From Neorickettsia helminthoeca str. Oregon (GTDB taxonomy: Bacteria > Pseudomonadota > Alphaproteobacteria > Rickettsiales > Anaplasmataceae), in contig NZ_CP007481.1 in NCBI RefSeq assembly GCF_000632985.1, forward strand, positions 682,001 through 746,000: 64,000 bases of DNA, in the 5' to 3' direction. Position 1 is the first letter of the stretch. The number at the start of each line of letters is the position of its first letter. The position numbers were made by a program, and so were the translations under genes. Of the stretch, positions 1 to 9,334 are shown in pieces. Below the pieces are notes generated by a model that had not been told where the DNA came from, made no database searches, and was given only the letters and a program-made list of their open reading frames with translations.

Positions 1-1
1 A

Positions 2-454
2 GAAGCTGAGAGTCCAGACAAAGATATTTTCATGTATATCAACTCACCAGGAGGAGTTGTGACAGCTGGTCTCTCAATATATGACACAATGCAATACATA
101 AGACCTTCTGTATCTACAGTGTGCGTGGGCCAGGCCGCTTCAGCCGCCTCTTTGATACTTGCTGCAGGTGCCGAAGGAAAGCGGTTTGCCTTACCTCACT
201 CCAGAATTATGGTGCATCAACCTTCTGGAGGAATACGCGGTCAAGCTACTGATATGGAAATCCACGTGAGGGAAATCCTGAAACTTAAGCGAATGATTAA
301 TGAAATCTATCAAAAGCATACTAAGCAGACTATAAAAAAAATAGAAGCACTCCTCGAACGAGATACTTTTCTAAGCGCTGAAGAAGCAAGAGGGTTCGGT
401 CTGATCGACGATACAATCACAAAAAGAAAAAATGACAACAGCGAAAAAAAATGA
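2..454 (+). CDS. clpP: ATP-dependent Clp protease proteolytic subunit ClpP (5' partial)
   Basis: Serine peptidase subunit that degrades substrates unfolded by ClpX in the cytoplasm. The frame is open from base 2 and reads through YINSPGG, so the start lies left of the window and about the last 150 residues are present. The catalytic triad is visible: Ser in VGQAAS, His in IMVHQP and Asp in ERDTFLS. The stop lies inside the start region of clpX, so the two genes overlap by 23 bases and are probably co-transcribed. The family assignment is secure. Confidence 0.97.
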   Translation, partial: EAESPDKDIFMYINSPGGVVTAGLSIYDTMQYIRPSVSTVCVGQAASAASLILAAGAEGKRFALPHSRIMVHQPSGGIRGQATDMEIHVREILKLKRMINEIYQKHTKQTIKKIEALLERDTFLSAEEARGFGLIDDTITKRKNDNSEKK

Positions 455-1640
455 TTTAGTCCCGCAGTGCTCATTTTGTGGTGAAACTGAGGATAAAGTA
501 CAGAAATTGATTGCTGGTGCGTCAGCTTTTATTTGTGATAGATGTATCGTTTTGTGCTCCAATGTACTCAATGACGATCTAGGCGTGGGACACTCATCCA
601 TAGAAAAATTCAGACCAAAGGACATCAAACTATATTTCGATTCTTTTATCACTGCCCAGGAAGATGCAAAAAGGATACTTTCAGTTGCAGTTTATAACCA
701 CTACAAGTGCTTCATAAGGAACCAATATAAGACTAAGGATATTGAGATTTCGAAGTCCAACGTTTTGATTATTGGTCCTACAGGTTGTGGAAAAACTCTA
801 TTCGCCAAGACCTTAGCCAGATTTTTGAATGTCCCATTCGCCATCTGCGATGCAACAAGTATCACAGAAGCTGGCTACGTAGGCGATGATGTTGAGAACA
901 TCCTCAGAATGCTTTTGCAGTCGGCTGATTATAATGTCGAGGCAGCACAAAAGGGTATCATCTATATTGATGAGATAGATAAGATCTCAAAAAAATCGGA
1001 TGGTCCATCTATAACACGCGATGTATCTGGTGAAGGAGTACAACAGGCTCTACTTAAAATCATGGAGGGCACTATCGCTTCTGTCCCGCCGCAAGGTGGA
1101 AGAAAGCATCCAAATCAGGAGCTTATACAAATTGATACTACGAATATTTTGTTCATATGTGGTGGCGCATTTGTCGGTCTTGATAGTATTGTTGCAAATC
1201 GCTTCAAGGGAAACGTGATGGGATTCGAATCCGAGTTGCGTGGAAGCAGGAGTACCACAGAAATCTTGAAAAAAGTTGAACCTGAAGATCTGATAAAATT
1301 TGGCTTGATTCCGGAGTTCATAGGACGTTTACCGGTTGTTGCTGTACTCGATGAACTCACGGAGGACAACTTAGTTGATATCCTTTCTGTACCCAATAAC
1401 GCTCTGGTTAAGCAATACGCGCGCCTTTTTGAGATGGATAACATAAAGTTGTCCTTCAGCGATGATGCTCTTAGAACAATAGCACGCGAATCAATTAGGA
1501 GGAAAATAGGTGCTAGAGGCCTCAGAGCAATTATGGAAGCAACGCTACGAGACTACATGTTTGAACTTCCCAGTAAGGACGATGTCACCAGCCTCCTAAT
1601 CACAGACGATATGGTCCGAAGTAAGATACACATCGCATAA
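432..1640 (+). CDS. clpX: ATP-dependent Clp protease ATP-binding subunit ClpX
   Basis: AAA+ unfoldase that feeds proteins to ClpP; 402 residues, normal for the family. An N-terminal zinc finger uses Cys13, Cys16, Cys35 and Cys38. Walker A is GPTGCGKT at about residue 115, and Walker B is [10 protein letters not shown] near 176. The pore loop GYVGDD and the RKH loop GGRKHPN are present. The ClpP-docking tripeptide, usually IGF, reads MGF in NVMGFE. The start overlaps the end of clpP by 23 bases, which suggests coupled translation. The C-terminal small domain with [11 protein letters not shown] is complete. Confidence 0.98.
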   Translation: MTTAKKNDLVPQCSFCGETEDKVQKLIAGASAFICDRCIVLCSNVLNDDLGVGHSSIEKFRPKDIKLYFDSFITAQEDAKRILSVAVYNHYKCFIRNQYKTKDIEISKSNVLIIGPTGCGKTLFAKTLARFLNVPFAICDATSITEAGYVGDDVENILRMLLQSADYNVEAAQKGIIYIDEIDKISKKSDGPSITRDVSGEGVQQALLKIMEGTIASVPPQGGRKHPNQELIQIDTTNILFICGGAFVGLDSIVANRFKGNVMGFESELRGSRSTTEILKKVEPEDLIKFGLIPEFIGRLPVVAVLDELTEDNLVDILSVPNNALVKQYARLFEMDNIKLSFSDDALRTIARESIRRKIGARGLRAIMEATLRDYMFELPSKDDVTSLLITDDMVRSKIHIA

Positions 1641-1648
1641 TGTTTTTG

Positions 1649-2419
1649 CTATTCATCGCCTAGCAGTACTGAGACTAGATTGAGTGCCTGACCATTAAAC
1701 AGTACTTCTAATTTATTAGTTTCACCATCAAAACGTGCGATAGGTAAGTTTTCACTCCCGCCGATAGTTGAAAGAACAAGCTCACCGTCTATTAGGGATC
1801 CTTCCAGATAAGAGACTGCTAATCTCTTACATTCACCCGTACCAGAAATAATAAATCTATGTTGCGTGGCTGCTGATATAACAGGAATCCGAAAATGTGG
1901 ATGTGTAACCAACATCCCTGTAATCAAATTGTTCTCTACAGAAATGATTTTTCCTATGACCCCTTTTTCATTGACAACTAACTGATCGGGCTTCACATTC
2001 ATATTTCCACCTCTGATAGCCATGAACGTATGCTCTCTTATATTACCAACAATCCTAGTACTGAAAAACTTTTGAGAATATTGGTCGACAAAATTGAGTA
2101 GTTTTCTAAGCTCGCTGTTATCAGCCTGACATATCAGTAATTTGGATATAACTTCCATTCCCTCAGGAGCTTCGGGTATACTACCTCTTTGAATATCTTT
2201 TGTAAATATAAGTGAGGCCTCAACGAACTTAGCAACTATGGATGATATTGCCCTCCTAACTTCCTGGATAACCACTGCATGACGCAAATCCAATACCATC
2301 AAGCTGGTAGAACAGAGAATTAAGGAAAATAAAAAAGCATTAGAAGTACTTCTCCTAACTACCCTGAAGATCCAACGTAGGAAAGTCTCGCTCTTCTTGA
2401 CTCGAACATACTCATACAT
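1649..2419 (-). CDS. mreC: Rod shape-determining protein MreC
   Basis: Cell-shape scaffold that links MreB to envelope-synthesis enzymes. The 256-residue product has a basic N-terminus, a single membrane segment at about residues 27-47, and then the beta-rich periplasmic domain with the family pattern GVIGKIISV near the middle and a C-terminal stretch ending in LVSVLLGDE. The ATG start is followed by a short charged tail. It converges on clpX with 8 bases between the stops. No mreB or mreD lies in the window, so the gene is separated from its usual partners. Assignment is by pattern and topology. Confidence 0.85.
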   Translation of the reverse strand: MYEYVRVKKSETFLRWIFRVVRRSTSNAFLFSLILCSTSLMVLDLRHAVVIQEVRRAISSIVAKFVEASLIFTKDIQRGSIPEAPEGMEVISKLLICQADNSELRKLLNFVDQYSQKFFSTRIVGNIREHTFMAIRGGNMNVKPDQLVVNEKGVIGKIISVENNLITGMLVTHPHFRIPVISAATQHRFIISGTGECKRLAVSYLEGSLIDGELVLSTIGGSENLPIARFDGETNKLEVLFNGQALNLVSVLLGDE

Positions 2420-2645
2420 GCTGAAGTACCAGAATCCTATACTAAAAAAGTAGTATTAATCTTAGGTTTATCAACTTTTGCTTCCACTGATTCAGCATTT
2501 AAGTTAAGTAATATGCATCCATTAATAGTAGAAAAATATATACTTAATGGATACTTTTTGCAATTCTCACTACAAAGGCAAATGACGGCAATCTATCTTG
2601 TTATTCGCCGGCAATCTTCTACTACATTTTGAACGCAATCCATAA
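2420..2645. other. Intergenic stretch upstream of mreC, no gene seen
   Basis: AT-rich sequence between mreC and the candidate reading frame that opens at 2646. It presumably carries the mreC promoter on the minus strand. Short inverted runs such as actaaaaaagtagt occur near 2440, but I see no convincing paired -35/-10 boxes, RNA gene or reading frame with a ribosome binding site. Confidence 0.5.
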
Positions 2646-3188
2646 CAACAGCACGACCTGAGGCAGGCAAATACAGATAACCACTTCTTCTTACAGAAAA
2701 TCATCGACAGACAAAGAAATAATGCGGAACAGGCTCTGTGGAGAGCTGTAATACTACAAGCCTTTATGGATTCCATGACGGAAAGTAAAAGGACTGAAGA
2801 TCGTCTGGCAAGGATCTCAGCACGCGGATGGCTGCTAGGAATGTGTAATGACTTCAGGACAGTGTATGCACTTGCTGGATATGATCCATATTATACAAGA
2901 AGGCAAGCTCAAAAGTTCATGAACGGGAAAAACAACTCAACCAACTTCTACGGAAGACAACAGAATAACAATGGCGCTCACTTACACAATACCTCGAATT
3001 GGCATAACTCACTCACAGTTTCGGAGATCGTGTTTAATAAGCCTATACGATTCCTTTTCAATTCCGGATCCGTAGCATTTATTATGACGTTATCCATGAA
3101 TAATGTTAATGGTCCAGCCAGCCCAGACAACTCGGATAACGCTTTTTCAAAATCCCCATTCTTGAGAGACTTAGTAAAAACACCCTGA
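2646..3188 (+). CDS. Possible small conserved hypothetical protein without an obvious start codon
   Basis: An open frame runs from just after a TAA at 2643-2645 to 3188. Its first 95 codons read like a real protein: a segment around QALWRAVILQAFMDS, then KRTEDRLARISARGWLLG and VYALAGYDPYY. This pattern recalls short conserved hypothetical proteins of alphaproteobacteria that I cannot name with certainty. The first ATG (2766) would cut off the ALWRAVILQ segment, and no ATG, GTG or TTG precedes it in frame. The 3' part, from 2978, is antisense to the end of glyS and is probably not conserved. It is either a gene with a non-standard start (CTG at 2658 is possible) or a decaying one. Confidence 0.4.
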   Translation, partial: QQHDLRQANTDNHFFLQKIIDRQRNNAEQALWRAVILQAFMDSMTESKRTEDRLARISARGWLLGMCNDFRTVYALAGYDPYYTRRQAQKFMNGKNNSTNFYGRQQNNNGAHLHNTSNWHNSLTVSEIVFNKPIRFLFNSGSVAFIMTLSMNNVNGPASPDNSDNAFSKSPFLRDLVKTP

Positions 3189-5059
3189 AAGCTTTCGAAA
3201 CTTTCAGCCAACATTCTCTCCTCATCCGATACAAAAACTTTCTTATTGTATTTCGATTTCAATTGGACATCCGTGGTTTCAAGGATCCCGCTAATTCTTT
3301 TATGGAGTTTTAGGAATTCGATACCAGAGTCTAATCTGAGCCAGACAGCTATTGCAACACATTTCTTTTTAAGTAACAGCGGATGTTCAATATTCGAAGC
3401 AACTGAATTAAAGACCTCAATACCTACACCTTGTTTCAATAGAAGTGCTTTAAGGCGTTCAGAAAAGAATTCCAATATAAACATCATCACATCGCTTTTT
3501 CTTTGTTTTTCCTCATCAGGATTGATGCTGATCCTATCGATCAACGAACGGAATAATGAAGCTGGATATAAATCAATTGCCTTCATTAGGAATACTTTCA
3601 ATGGTACGTTGATATTGTTTTCAATGATGATTCTCAGAATCCCGATAGCAGCACGACGCAGTCCAAGAGGATCTCTAGTCGAAGTGACTTTTTCGTTAGC
3701 ACTTATCAAACCGACTAAATTATCCATTTTATCAGCGAGTGCGAGCGTCACAGTGACTGGGGCTGCGGGACATACATCAGCTGCGTCCACTGGTAGATAC
3801 TGATCTCTCAGTGCATTTATGATCTCACAATCATCTTCGCCACTGAGTTTCAAATAATAGGAACCAACAAATCCTGCCAACTCCGGAAAATCACGAACAA
3901 ATGTTGTGAGAAGATCCACTTTTGCGATTTCAGCAGCCTTTTCAACTTTGATGATAGAAGCGTTAGGTACCCAAAGGGCGACAAACTTAGCCAAAGCAAC
4001 GATGCGTCCTGTTTTCTCACTGAAACTCCCAAGCTTTTTGTGAAAAATCAGTTGTTTCAATTTTGGTGCATAGTCGACCAAGGGGATCTTGGTATCAATT
4101 AAAACCATGGAAACTGCATCTGCAAGTCTTGCTGTGATCACTCTCTCATAGCCTCTGACTGGAGCATCATTTGCTAGAGAGCTGACCGCTATGAATTTAT
4201 TCAACAACTTCCTATTTTGATACACTGGGAAAACTTTCTGATGAGAAATAATGACTGTTTTTATTAATTCCTCTGGGAGTCTCAGAAAATCTTCATCAAA
4301 GGATCCAAGCATTGCGTTGGGTGATTCAGAAATACCGACGACCTCATCTAACAAACTGTCGGTCACCTGGACGCAAAAGTTGTGTTCAGCTTCTATTTTC
4401 GCTATCTGCTCCTTGATGATATTCCTCCTCTCAGCCTGGGACAGGATTATGCTATTTCTCCTCAGTAGCGAAACATATTCTTCAGCGGAACCTATGGTGA
4501 TTTCCCTGAAATCCGAAGTGGCACCTGAACCACGAGTTACATTCGCAGCACTGTAATGGTGAAACTGCACAGGAACAACCTCACCCCCAAGCATGCATGT
4601 GATACTTTTTATAGGCCTGATCCAGGTAAAATTATACTTCCCCCAGCGCATTGATCTGGGCCAAGCAAAACCCATTAGTATATCTTCCGTGATCTTTTTC
4701 AGCACTTGTACCACCGTGATATTGGACTCCCTACTTGGAGCAAAATAATACTCCTTACTTCCGACGGTCCTTGTATATAGATCAGGTACCGTAACACCAG
4801 CTGATGATGCAAACTTTTCCACGATCTTAATGCCTGAACCAAGACTAGGGCCTTTTCTATCAAGTCCACTAAGAGTGAAGTTCGTGTCCACATCATGGAC
4901 AATCACTGCGATTCTTCTGCAGCTAACAAACACCTCCACCGTACCGACTTTGAGGTTCCGCATCGACTTTGAGAAGAGCTCAAGAAATTTAGCAGAAGCA
5001 TATTCCTGGAACCTCGCAGGTATTTCTTCGGACAGAATTTCGAATAGAAATTTAGGCAC
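2978..5059 (-). CDS. glyS: Glycine--tRNA ligase beta subunit
   Basis: Beta chain of the bacterial alpha2-beta2 glycyl-tRNA synthetase, which charges tRNA-Gly. The 693-residue product begins with the family signature FLFEILSEEIPARFQ and contains the typical MRWGKYNFTWIRPIKS region and TSTRDPLGLRRAAIGI in the C-terminal half. Length is normal for the family. The start overlaps the end of glyQ by 8 bases, so both subunits are made from one message. The last bases lie opposite the doubtful plus-strand reading frame at 2646-3188. Confidence 0.97.
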   Translation of the reverse strand: MPKFLFEILSEEIPARFQEYASAKFLELFSKSMRNLKVGTVEVFVSCRRIAVIVHDVDTNFTLSGLDRKGPSLGSGIKIVEKFASSAGVTVPDLYTRTVGSKEYYFAPSRESNITVVQVLKKITEDILMGFAWPRSMRWGKYNFTWIRPIKSITCMLGGEVVPVQFHHYSAANVTRGSGATSDFREITIGSAEEYVSLLRRNSIILSQAERRNIIKEQIAKIEAEHNFCVQVTDSLLDEVVGISESPNAMLGSFDEDFLRLPEELIKTVIISHQKVFPVYQNRKLLNKFIAVSSLANDAPVRGYERVITARLADAVSMVLIDTKIPLVDYAPKLKQLIFHKKLGSFSEKTGRIVALAKFVALWVPNASIIKVEKAAEIAKVDLLTTFVRDFPELAGFVGSYYLKLSGEDDCEIINALRDQYLPVDAADVCPAAPVTVTLALADKMDNLVGLISANEKVTSTRDPLGLRRAAIGILRIIIENNINVPLKVFLMKAIDLYPASLFRSLIDRISINPDEEKQRKSDVMMFILEFFSERLKALLLKQGVGIEVFNSVASNIEHPLLLKKKCVAIAVWLRLDSGIEFLKLHKRISGILETTDVQLKSKYNKKVFVSDEERMLAESFESFQGVFTKSLKNGDFEKALSELSGLAGPLTLFMDNVIINATDPELKRNRIGLLNTISETVSELCQFEVLCK

Positions 5060-5915
5060 AGTGCTCCTCCTGTGTTATGAAAAGTTCACAACATTGTTTA
5101 ACAATTTCTCTGACTTCCAGGATATATTTAGCTCGCTCACTCACACTAATAAATCCGCGAGAATCTAAGAAATTCAATATATGACTTGCCTTCACACAAT
5201 GGTCATAGGCAACCAGAGGAAGTTTTTTTTCCAAAAAGATTTTTGCCTGGACTGCATTATCAGCAAAACGGTTTAGGAGGAGTGGATAATCATAAGCCTC
5301 CAACGCCGCGACGGAGAATTGATATTCATTCTGCGCATATATTTGCGAATACTTTGTCCCGTCTTTAGCGAAGACGAGATCACCCACATTATCAACATTC
5401 TGCATATACATAGCGATCCTCTCGAGTCCGTAGGCAAGCTCCCCTGGAATGACCTTCAGCGCGATACCGCCAACCTGCTGCATGTAAGTGAATTGCGAGA
5501 TCTCCATTCCATCACACCATACTTCCCAACCCAGACCCCAAGCTCCGACACTAGGATTTTCCCAATCATCCTCAACGAAACGTATATCATGACTTCGTAC
5601 ATCGATACCAATATGCTCAAGACTTCCAAGATAGAGTTCCTGTAAGTCATCGGGTGATGGTTTGATCAAGACCTGGTACTGATGATGTTGATATAATCTA
5701 TTCGGATTTTTACCGTATCTGCCATCTGCTGGCCGTATAACTGGTTGCACATAAGCGATTTTGGCATCTCGTTTGGACACACAGGAGAAAATCGTCGCAG
5801 GATGAAGAGTTGCAGCTCCTAACTCGCTCGTATAAGGAAGCAAAATAGAACAACCATAATCGCTCCAATACTCTTCCAACTTTTTTATAAGTCCACAAAA
5901 AGTACAGCGGAACAT
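5052..5915 (-). CDS. glyQ: Glycine--tRNA ligase alpha subunit
   Basis: Catalytic alpha chain (class II fold) of glycyl-tRNA synthetase, 287 residues from the chosen ATG. It shows the family run LEEYWSDYGCSILLPY, the QPVIRPADGRYGKNPNRL motif and YQVLIKPSPDDLQELY. The frame stays open to a TTG at 5969, but homologues begin a few residues before the LIKKLEEYW segment, so the ATG at 5915, preceded by AAGG, is preferred. It sits directly upstream of glyS and overlaps it by 8 bases. The preceding gene on the strand is the aspartate aminotransferase, about 130 bases away. Confidence 0.96.
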   Translation of the reverse strand: MFRCTFCGLIKKLEEYWSDYGCSILLPYTSELGAATLHPATIFSCVSKRDAKIAYVQPVIRPADGRYGKNPNRLYQHHQYQVLIKPSPDDLQELYLGSLEHIGIDVRSHDIRFVEDDWENPSVGAWGLGWEVWCDGMEISQFTYMQQVGGIALKVIPGELAYGLERIAMYMQNVDNVGDLVFAKDGTKYSQIYAQNEYQFSVAALEAYDYPLLLNRFADNAVQAKIFLEKKLPLVAYDHCVKASHILNFLDSRGFISVSERAKYILEVREIVKQCCELFITQEEHCA

Positions 5916-6047
5916 CCTTAAGTCCAAACATAAGAAGCTAAGTATAAATTCATCGAGCACAATATTCAATTATCATGCAGCGACAGTCCCAGAATGTATG
6001 CAGCCGAGCAACAGGAACGACGCACTATCCTGGAACTCAGGATTATC

Positions 6048-7241
6048 TTACTTCAGGAGGTCTAGAGCAGCGATGATTCTTTTGCAAGCTTGTTCTAGTA
6101 ATTCGATTGATAGAGCATAAGAGATCCTAAAATATCCAGCCACGCCGAACTCCGAACCGGATACAACAGCGACGGAATGTTCATTCAATAGATATTCAGT
6201 TAGATCAGAATCCGTTTTGATTTCTAAACCAGTAGAGGTTTTCTTGCCAAGCAGATCCTTACAGCAGATGAACAGATAAAATGCGCCATCAGGCTTGGAG
6301 CACTTCAGGTATGGCGCGGATGAGAGTATAGCAAATGCCTTATCCCTTCTACTCTCGAACACATGAAGTCTTTCGCGGAGCAATTCAGGCCCAGAACGTA
6401 GCGCACCAACAGCCGCAGCCTGAGCAATTGTGCAAGCACCACCGGTACTATGCTCCTGTAATACTCGCACCAGTGACATGAGTTCTTTATCAGTAATAGC
6501 GGCATATCCTATTCTCCAGCCCGTCATCGCGTAACACTTGGAGGCACCATTTACAATGACAATACGCTGTCTAAGATCAGGAGCGACATTGGCGATGTTG
6601 AGAAAGCTACTATGCGAATAAGTAATGTGCTCATATATGTCATCAGAAACTATGTAGACCTGAGGGTACATCCTCAGAACATCTGCTAATTTCCTTAATT
6701 CAGACTCGGTGTAACAGACACCAGATGGGTTGTTGGGTGAGTTCAAGATTATCGCTTTGGTCTTCTCATTCAGTGCGCTCTCAAGAGCCTCAAAATCTAT
6801 TCTAAAGTCCTCAGTAGAGGAGACCACGACTGGAGTAGCAGAAGCGAGTCTAACCATCTCGCTGTATGATACCCAATACGGAGCAATGAGGATCACTTCA
6901 TCGCCTGGATTAAGTAGCGCTGAGAGTACGTTATAAAGCACCTGTTTAGCACCATTGCTTACAATAATGTCGTCAACAGAATACTTGAGGGCATTATCCC
7001 TTGCGAATTTTTTTACAATTTCTTCACGCAAGAGATTTGTCCCAGACACAGGAGGATAACTGTCATCACAGTCTTTTATAGCCTGAATAGCCATCTCCTG
7101 CCCCAATGGCGGGGTAGAAAAATCCGGTTCACCTATGCACAGTGAGATTACATCCTTCCCTTGCGCTTTAAGCTCCCTCACTCTGAGAGCAGTTTTCAGC
7201 GTAGCAGGAGACTTAATATTTTTCAGAACTTGTGACAACAT
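6048..7241 (-). CDS. aatA: Aspartate aminotransferase (class I, PLP-dependent)
   Basis: Interconverts aspartate and oxaloacetate with glutamate and 2-oxoglutarate; 397 residues from the chosen ATG. Family landmarks are ISLCIGEPDFSTPP near the N-terminus, NSPNNPSG for substrate and cofactor binding, and GASKCYAMTGWRIGY, whose Lys near residue 235 carries pyridoxal phosphate. An upstream in-frame TTG at 7268 would extend it by nine residues, but that extension would run into the small lipoprotein gene at 7252-7365. The ATG at 7241 leaves a 10-base gap and gives the usual N-terminus. The exact amino-acid range cannot be fixed by sequence alone. Confidence 0.93.
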   Translation of the reverse strand: MLSQVLKNIKSPATLKTALRVRELKAQGKDVISLCIGEPDFSTPPLGQEMAIQAIKDCDDSYPPVSGTNLLREEIVKKFARDNALKYSVDDIIVSNGAKQVLYNVLSALLNPGDEVILIAPYWVSYSEMVRLASATPVVVSSTEDFRIDFEALESALNEKTKAIILNSPNNPSGVCYTESELRKLADVLRMYPQVYIVSDDIYEHITYSHSSFLNIANVAPDLRQRIVIVNGASKCYAMTGWRIGYAAITDKELMSLVRVLQEHSTGGACTIAQAAAVGALRSGPELLRERLHVFESRRDKAFAILSSAPYLKCSKPDGAFYLFICCKDLLGKKTSTGLEIKTDSDLTEYLLNEHSVAVVSGSEFGVAGYFRISYALSIELLEQACKRIIAALDLLK

Positions 7242-7251
7242 AAACCAGGAC

Positions 7252-7365
7252 TCAATACAATGATTCAAAAATACTTACCGCACACGGACTCCTAATCCCC
7301 TGATCATACCTAGAAACACATGAGGTAAGCAAAACAAGTAGACACATGAATACAATTTTCTTCAT
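7252..7365 (-). CDS. Very small lipoprotein, VirB7-like candidate
   Basis: A 37-codon frame starting ATG encodes Met-Lys-Lys, a hydrophobic stretch and the lipobox LLTSC, with the lipidated Cys at residue 15. A short mature tail ends in SPCAVSIFESLY with a second Cys. Signal peptide plus lipobox in so short a frame is unlikely by chance. VirB7 lipoproteins of type IV secretion systems have this size and layout, and this genome has a virB-type apparatus, so VirB7 is the leading guess. An entericidin-like or unrelated lipoprotein remains possible. The stop lies 10 bases before the aatA ATG on the same strand. No strong Shine-Dalgarno sequence is visible. Confidence 0.55.
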   Translation of the reverse strand: MKKIVFMCLLVLLTSCVSRYDQGIRSPCAVSIFESLY

Positions 7366-7538
7366 CTGTTTTAAACTTCAGGAACAGGTTTATTCTAAGG
7401 TAGGGAATTCAATCTTTCAAGGAAATTCATTCAGGTGGTGATCCCAAAACTATTTTGCCCCATTCGTAGCAGTGCTATACCTCAGATAAGAATTTCATGA
7501 TACCATCTACGGGTTCAGCCCTGTTAAAGGTTTATAAG

Positions 7539-7994
7539 ATGATCAACAAAGTTATTTTGATAGGCAACCTCGGTAGAGATCCGGAAGTACGCACTATGTC
7601 TAACTCGAAGCAAGTTGCTACCTTCTCGCTTGCTACTACAGAGAATTGGAGCGATAAAAATACCGGTGAACGCGTCTCAAAAACTGAGTGGCACCAAATA
7701 GTAGTGTTTAATGAGAGTCTAATCAAGGTAATTAGCAATTACGTAAGCAAGGGGACTCGCGTCTACATAGAAGGATCCCTACAGACAAGGAAGTGGACAG
7801 ATAATAACAACGTGGAGAGGTACACAACTGAAGTAGTGCTTAATCCGTTTAACTCAGTACTCAAGATACTTAGTTCACAAGGAGCTAGTGAGGCGCACGA
7901 ATCAGGAGTCAGTAACATGAAGTCCAGCGTGGAAAGTTCACGACCAGGCCCTTCTAACAACGATTCTTTGGATGACGACGACATCCCATTCTGA
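7539..7994 (+). CDS. ssb: Single-stranded DNA-binding protein
   Basis: Coats single-stranded DNA in replication, repair and recombination. The 151-residue protein has an N-terminal OB fold beginning [18 protein letters not shown], includes [11 protein letters not shown] and [10 protein letters not shown], and ends with the acidic partner-binding tail DDDDIPF. The frame is open upstream to 7497, but the ATG at 7539 gives the standard N-terminus and is preceded by AAAGG at an 8-base distance. It is a single gene, divergent from the small lipoprotein gene. Confidence 0.97.
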   Translation: MINKVILIGNLGRDPEVRTMSNSKQVATFSLATTENWSDKNTGERVSKTEWHQIVVFNESLIKVISNYVSKGTRVYIEGSLQTRKWTDNNNVERYTTEVVLNPFNSVLKILSSQGASEAHESGVSNMKSSVESSRPGPSNNDSLDDDDIPF

Positions 7995-8056
7995 TTAGCA
8001 TTGTTTTCACTGACTTTTCCAGGATGGCTATCTGCTCCTAAATAGAGTCTGTGATC

Positions 8057-8656
8057 CTAGCTTCGACCCAGGTAGCTACAAAAGATACTCCGGGCTCTGT
8101 TTTTGGCTTTTGAGAATGATACTATGTTCTTTATACGCTCTCTCAGAAAAGAGTGAGTTTCGTTCAGTTCATGAGAATAATCATTAGCAAGTTTAACCAT
8201 CAGTGAAGCATTTAAGACCGCTAAGGTTCCACGTCTACTGTAGAAGGTAAAACCGATGCTAGTATCATTTACAGCATGCCATATGTCATCTACTAATCTA
8301 TAGGAAGCCTGCAATGAGGAAAGTGAGTTTCTTGGGTTACTGGCGAAAAGAAGCCTCTTTTTTAGGAAAATTCTGTAATTTTTAAAACTCGAATACACAA
8401 ATACTCTATTCCACAATATGGATTCTATTCTTCCCGAAATACCACCAATTGTGTAATCAGATAATGACAGTGCTTTTCTTGTAACATAGGAATCAAGAGT
8501 ATTCAGAAAATTCTGTATGTTCTCACCAAAAACATATAGGGACTCCAACGCCTCTATTTGATCGGCAGCAAAGAGTAAAGCTGAATAATTCAGGCCCATG
8601 AAAGGCACGACTTCTATGAACTTCTCTACTAGAGCAAGAAATTTAGCATCTTCCAT
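8057..8656 (-). CDS. COQ9-family protein, ubiquinone biosynthesis
   Basis: Lipid-binding accessory protein for ubiquinone synthesis in alphaproteobacteria and mitochondria. The 199-residue product carries the family's C-terminal pattern: SYRLVDDIWHAVND, then FYSRRGTLAVLNASL, and a final HSFLRERI helix. The N-terminal two thirds is less conserved, as is usual for the family. It is the last gene of a minus-strand string atpD-atpC-tal-coq9, 17 bases after tal. ubiA elsewhere in the window (52553) supports an active quinone pathway. The assignment is by motif recognition. Confidence 0.75.
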   Translation of the reverse strand: MEDAKFLALVEKFIEVVPFMGLNYSALLFAADQIEALESLYVFGENIQNFLNTLDSYVTRKALSLSDYTIGGISGRIESILWNRVFVYSSFKNYRIFLKKRLLFASNPRNSLSSLQASYRLVDDIWHAVNDTSIGFTFYSRRGTLAVLNASLMVKLANDYSHELNETHSFLRERIKNIVSFSKAKNRARSIFCSYLGRS

Positions 8657-8673
8657 AATTACTGCATCCCCGT

Positions 8674-9315
8674 TTAGGCGGTCTGACTTGCTTCATAGTC
8701 TCTGATAAAGATTTCTAGTCCCTTATGCGTCAGTGGATGGTCAAACATCTGATCCAGGATTTTCATGGGAGCGGTAACAACATGTGCGCCGAGTTTAAAT
8801 GAACTAAGTACATGCTCCACACTTCTGATAGAGGCAGCAAGAATCTTAGTATCATATTTACTCTCATAAAGCTGAGCTATTTCCTCTATCAATAAGACAC
8901 CTTGATGCCCTATATCATCAAGGCGACCAATGAATGGCGAAATATAATCAGCGCCCACACTTGCTGCAAGAATAGCTTGTGCTGCAGAAAAACATAGAGT
9001 GATATTTAATTTGCAGCCATGAGCCTTCAGTAAAGAGGCAGCCTTTATACCATCTCTTGTGCAGGGAAGCTTTATTACGACGTTCTGAGCGATCTCGGAT
9101 AAACGCAGACCCTCATCAATCATCTCCTTCGACGTAAGAGATATAACCTCAGCACTGACCGGTCCCTTGACAATATTACAGATCTCCTTGATGACATCCT
9201 TATGTTCGCGCCCAGATTTCCTAATGAGTGTAGGGTTAGTAGTAACACCACTGACAATTCCCCACTCCAACGCCAACTCGATCTCTTTCAGTTCAGCCGA
9301 ATCAATAAAAAACAT
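8674..9315 (-). CDS. tal: Transaldolase / fructose-6-phosphate aldolase family
   Basis: Small transaldolase of 213 residues, acting in the non-oxidative pentose phosphate pathway. The start MFFIDSAELKEI and GVTTNPTLI are typical of the short (TalC/FSA-type) subfamily. The Schiff-base lysine lies in NVVIKLPCT, followed by LNITLCFSAAQA and ADYISPFIGRLDDIG. The gap from atpC is 19 bases and to coq9 17 bases, so it lies in the atpDC message. Whether it works as a transaldolase or as an aldolase cannot be told here. Confidence 0.93.
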   Translation of the reverse strand: MFFIDSAELKEIELALEWGIVSGVTTNPTLIRKSGREHKDVIKEICNIVKGPVSAEVISLTSKEMIDEGLRLSEIAQNVVIKLPCTRDGIKAASLLKAHGCKLNITLCFSAAQAILAASVGADYISPFIGRLDDIGHQGVLLIEEIAQLYESKYDTKILAASIRSVEHVLSSFKLGAHVVTAPMKILDQMFDHPLTHKGLEIFIRDYEASQTA

Positions 9316-9334
9316 ACTCTAAGCCTCCGTTTAT

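Noticed and set aside
2570-2776. 68-codon minus-strand frame with many cysteines
   Set aside because: It lies opposite the more protein-like plus-strand frame and lacks a ribosome binding site.
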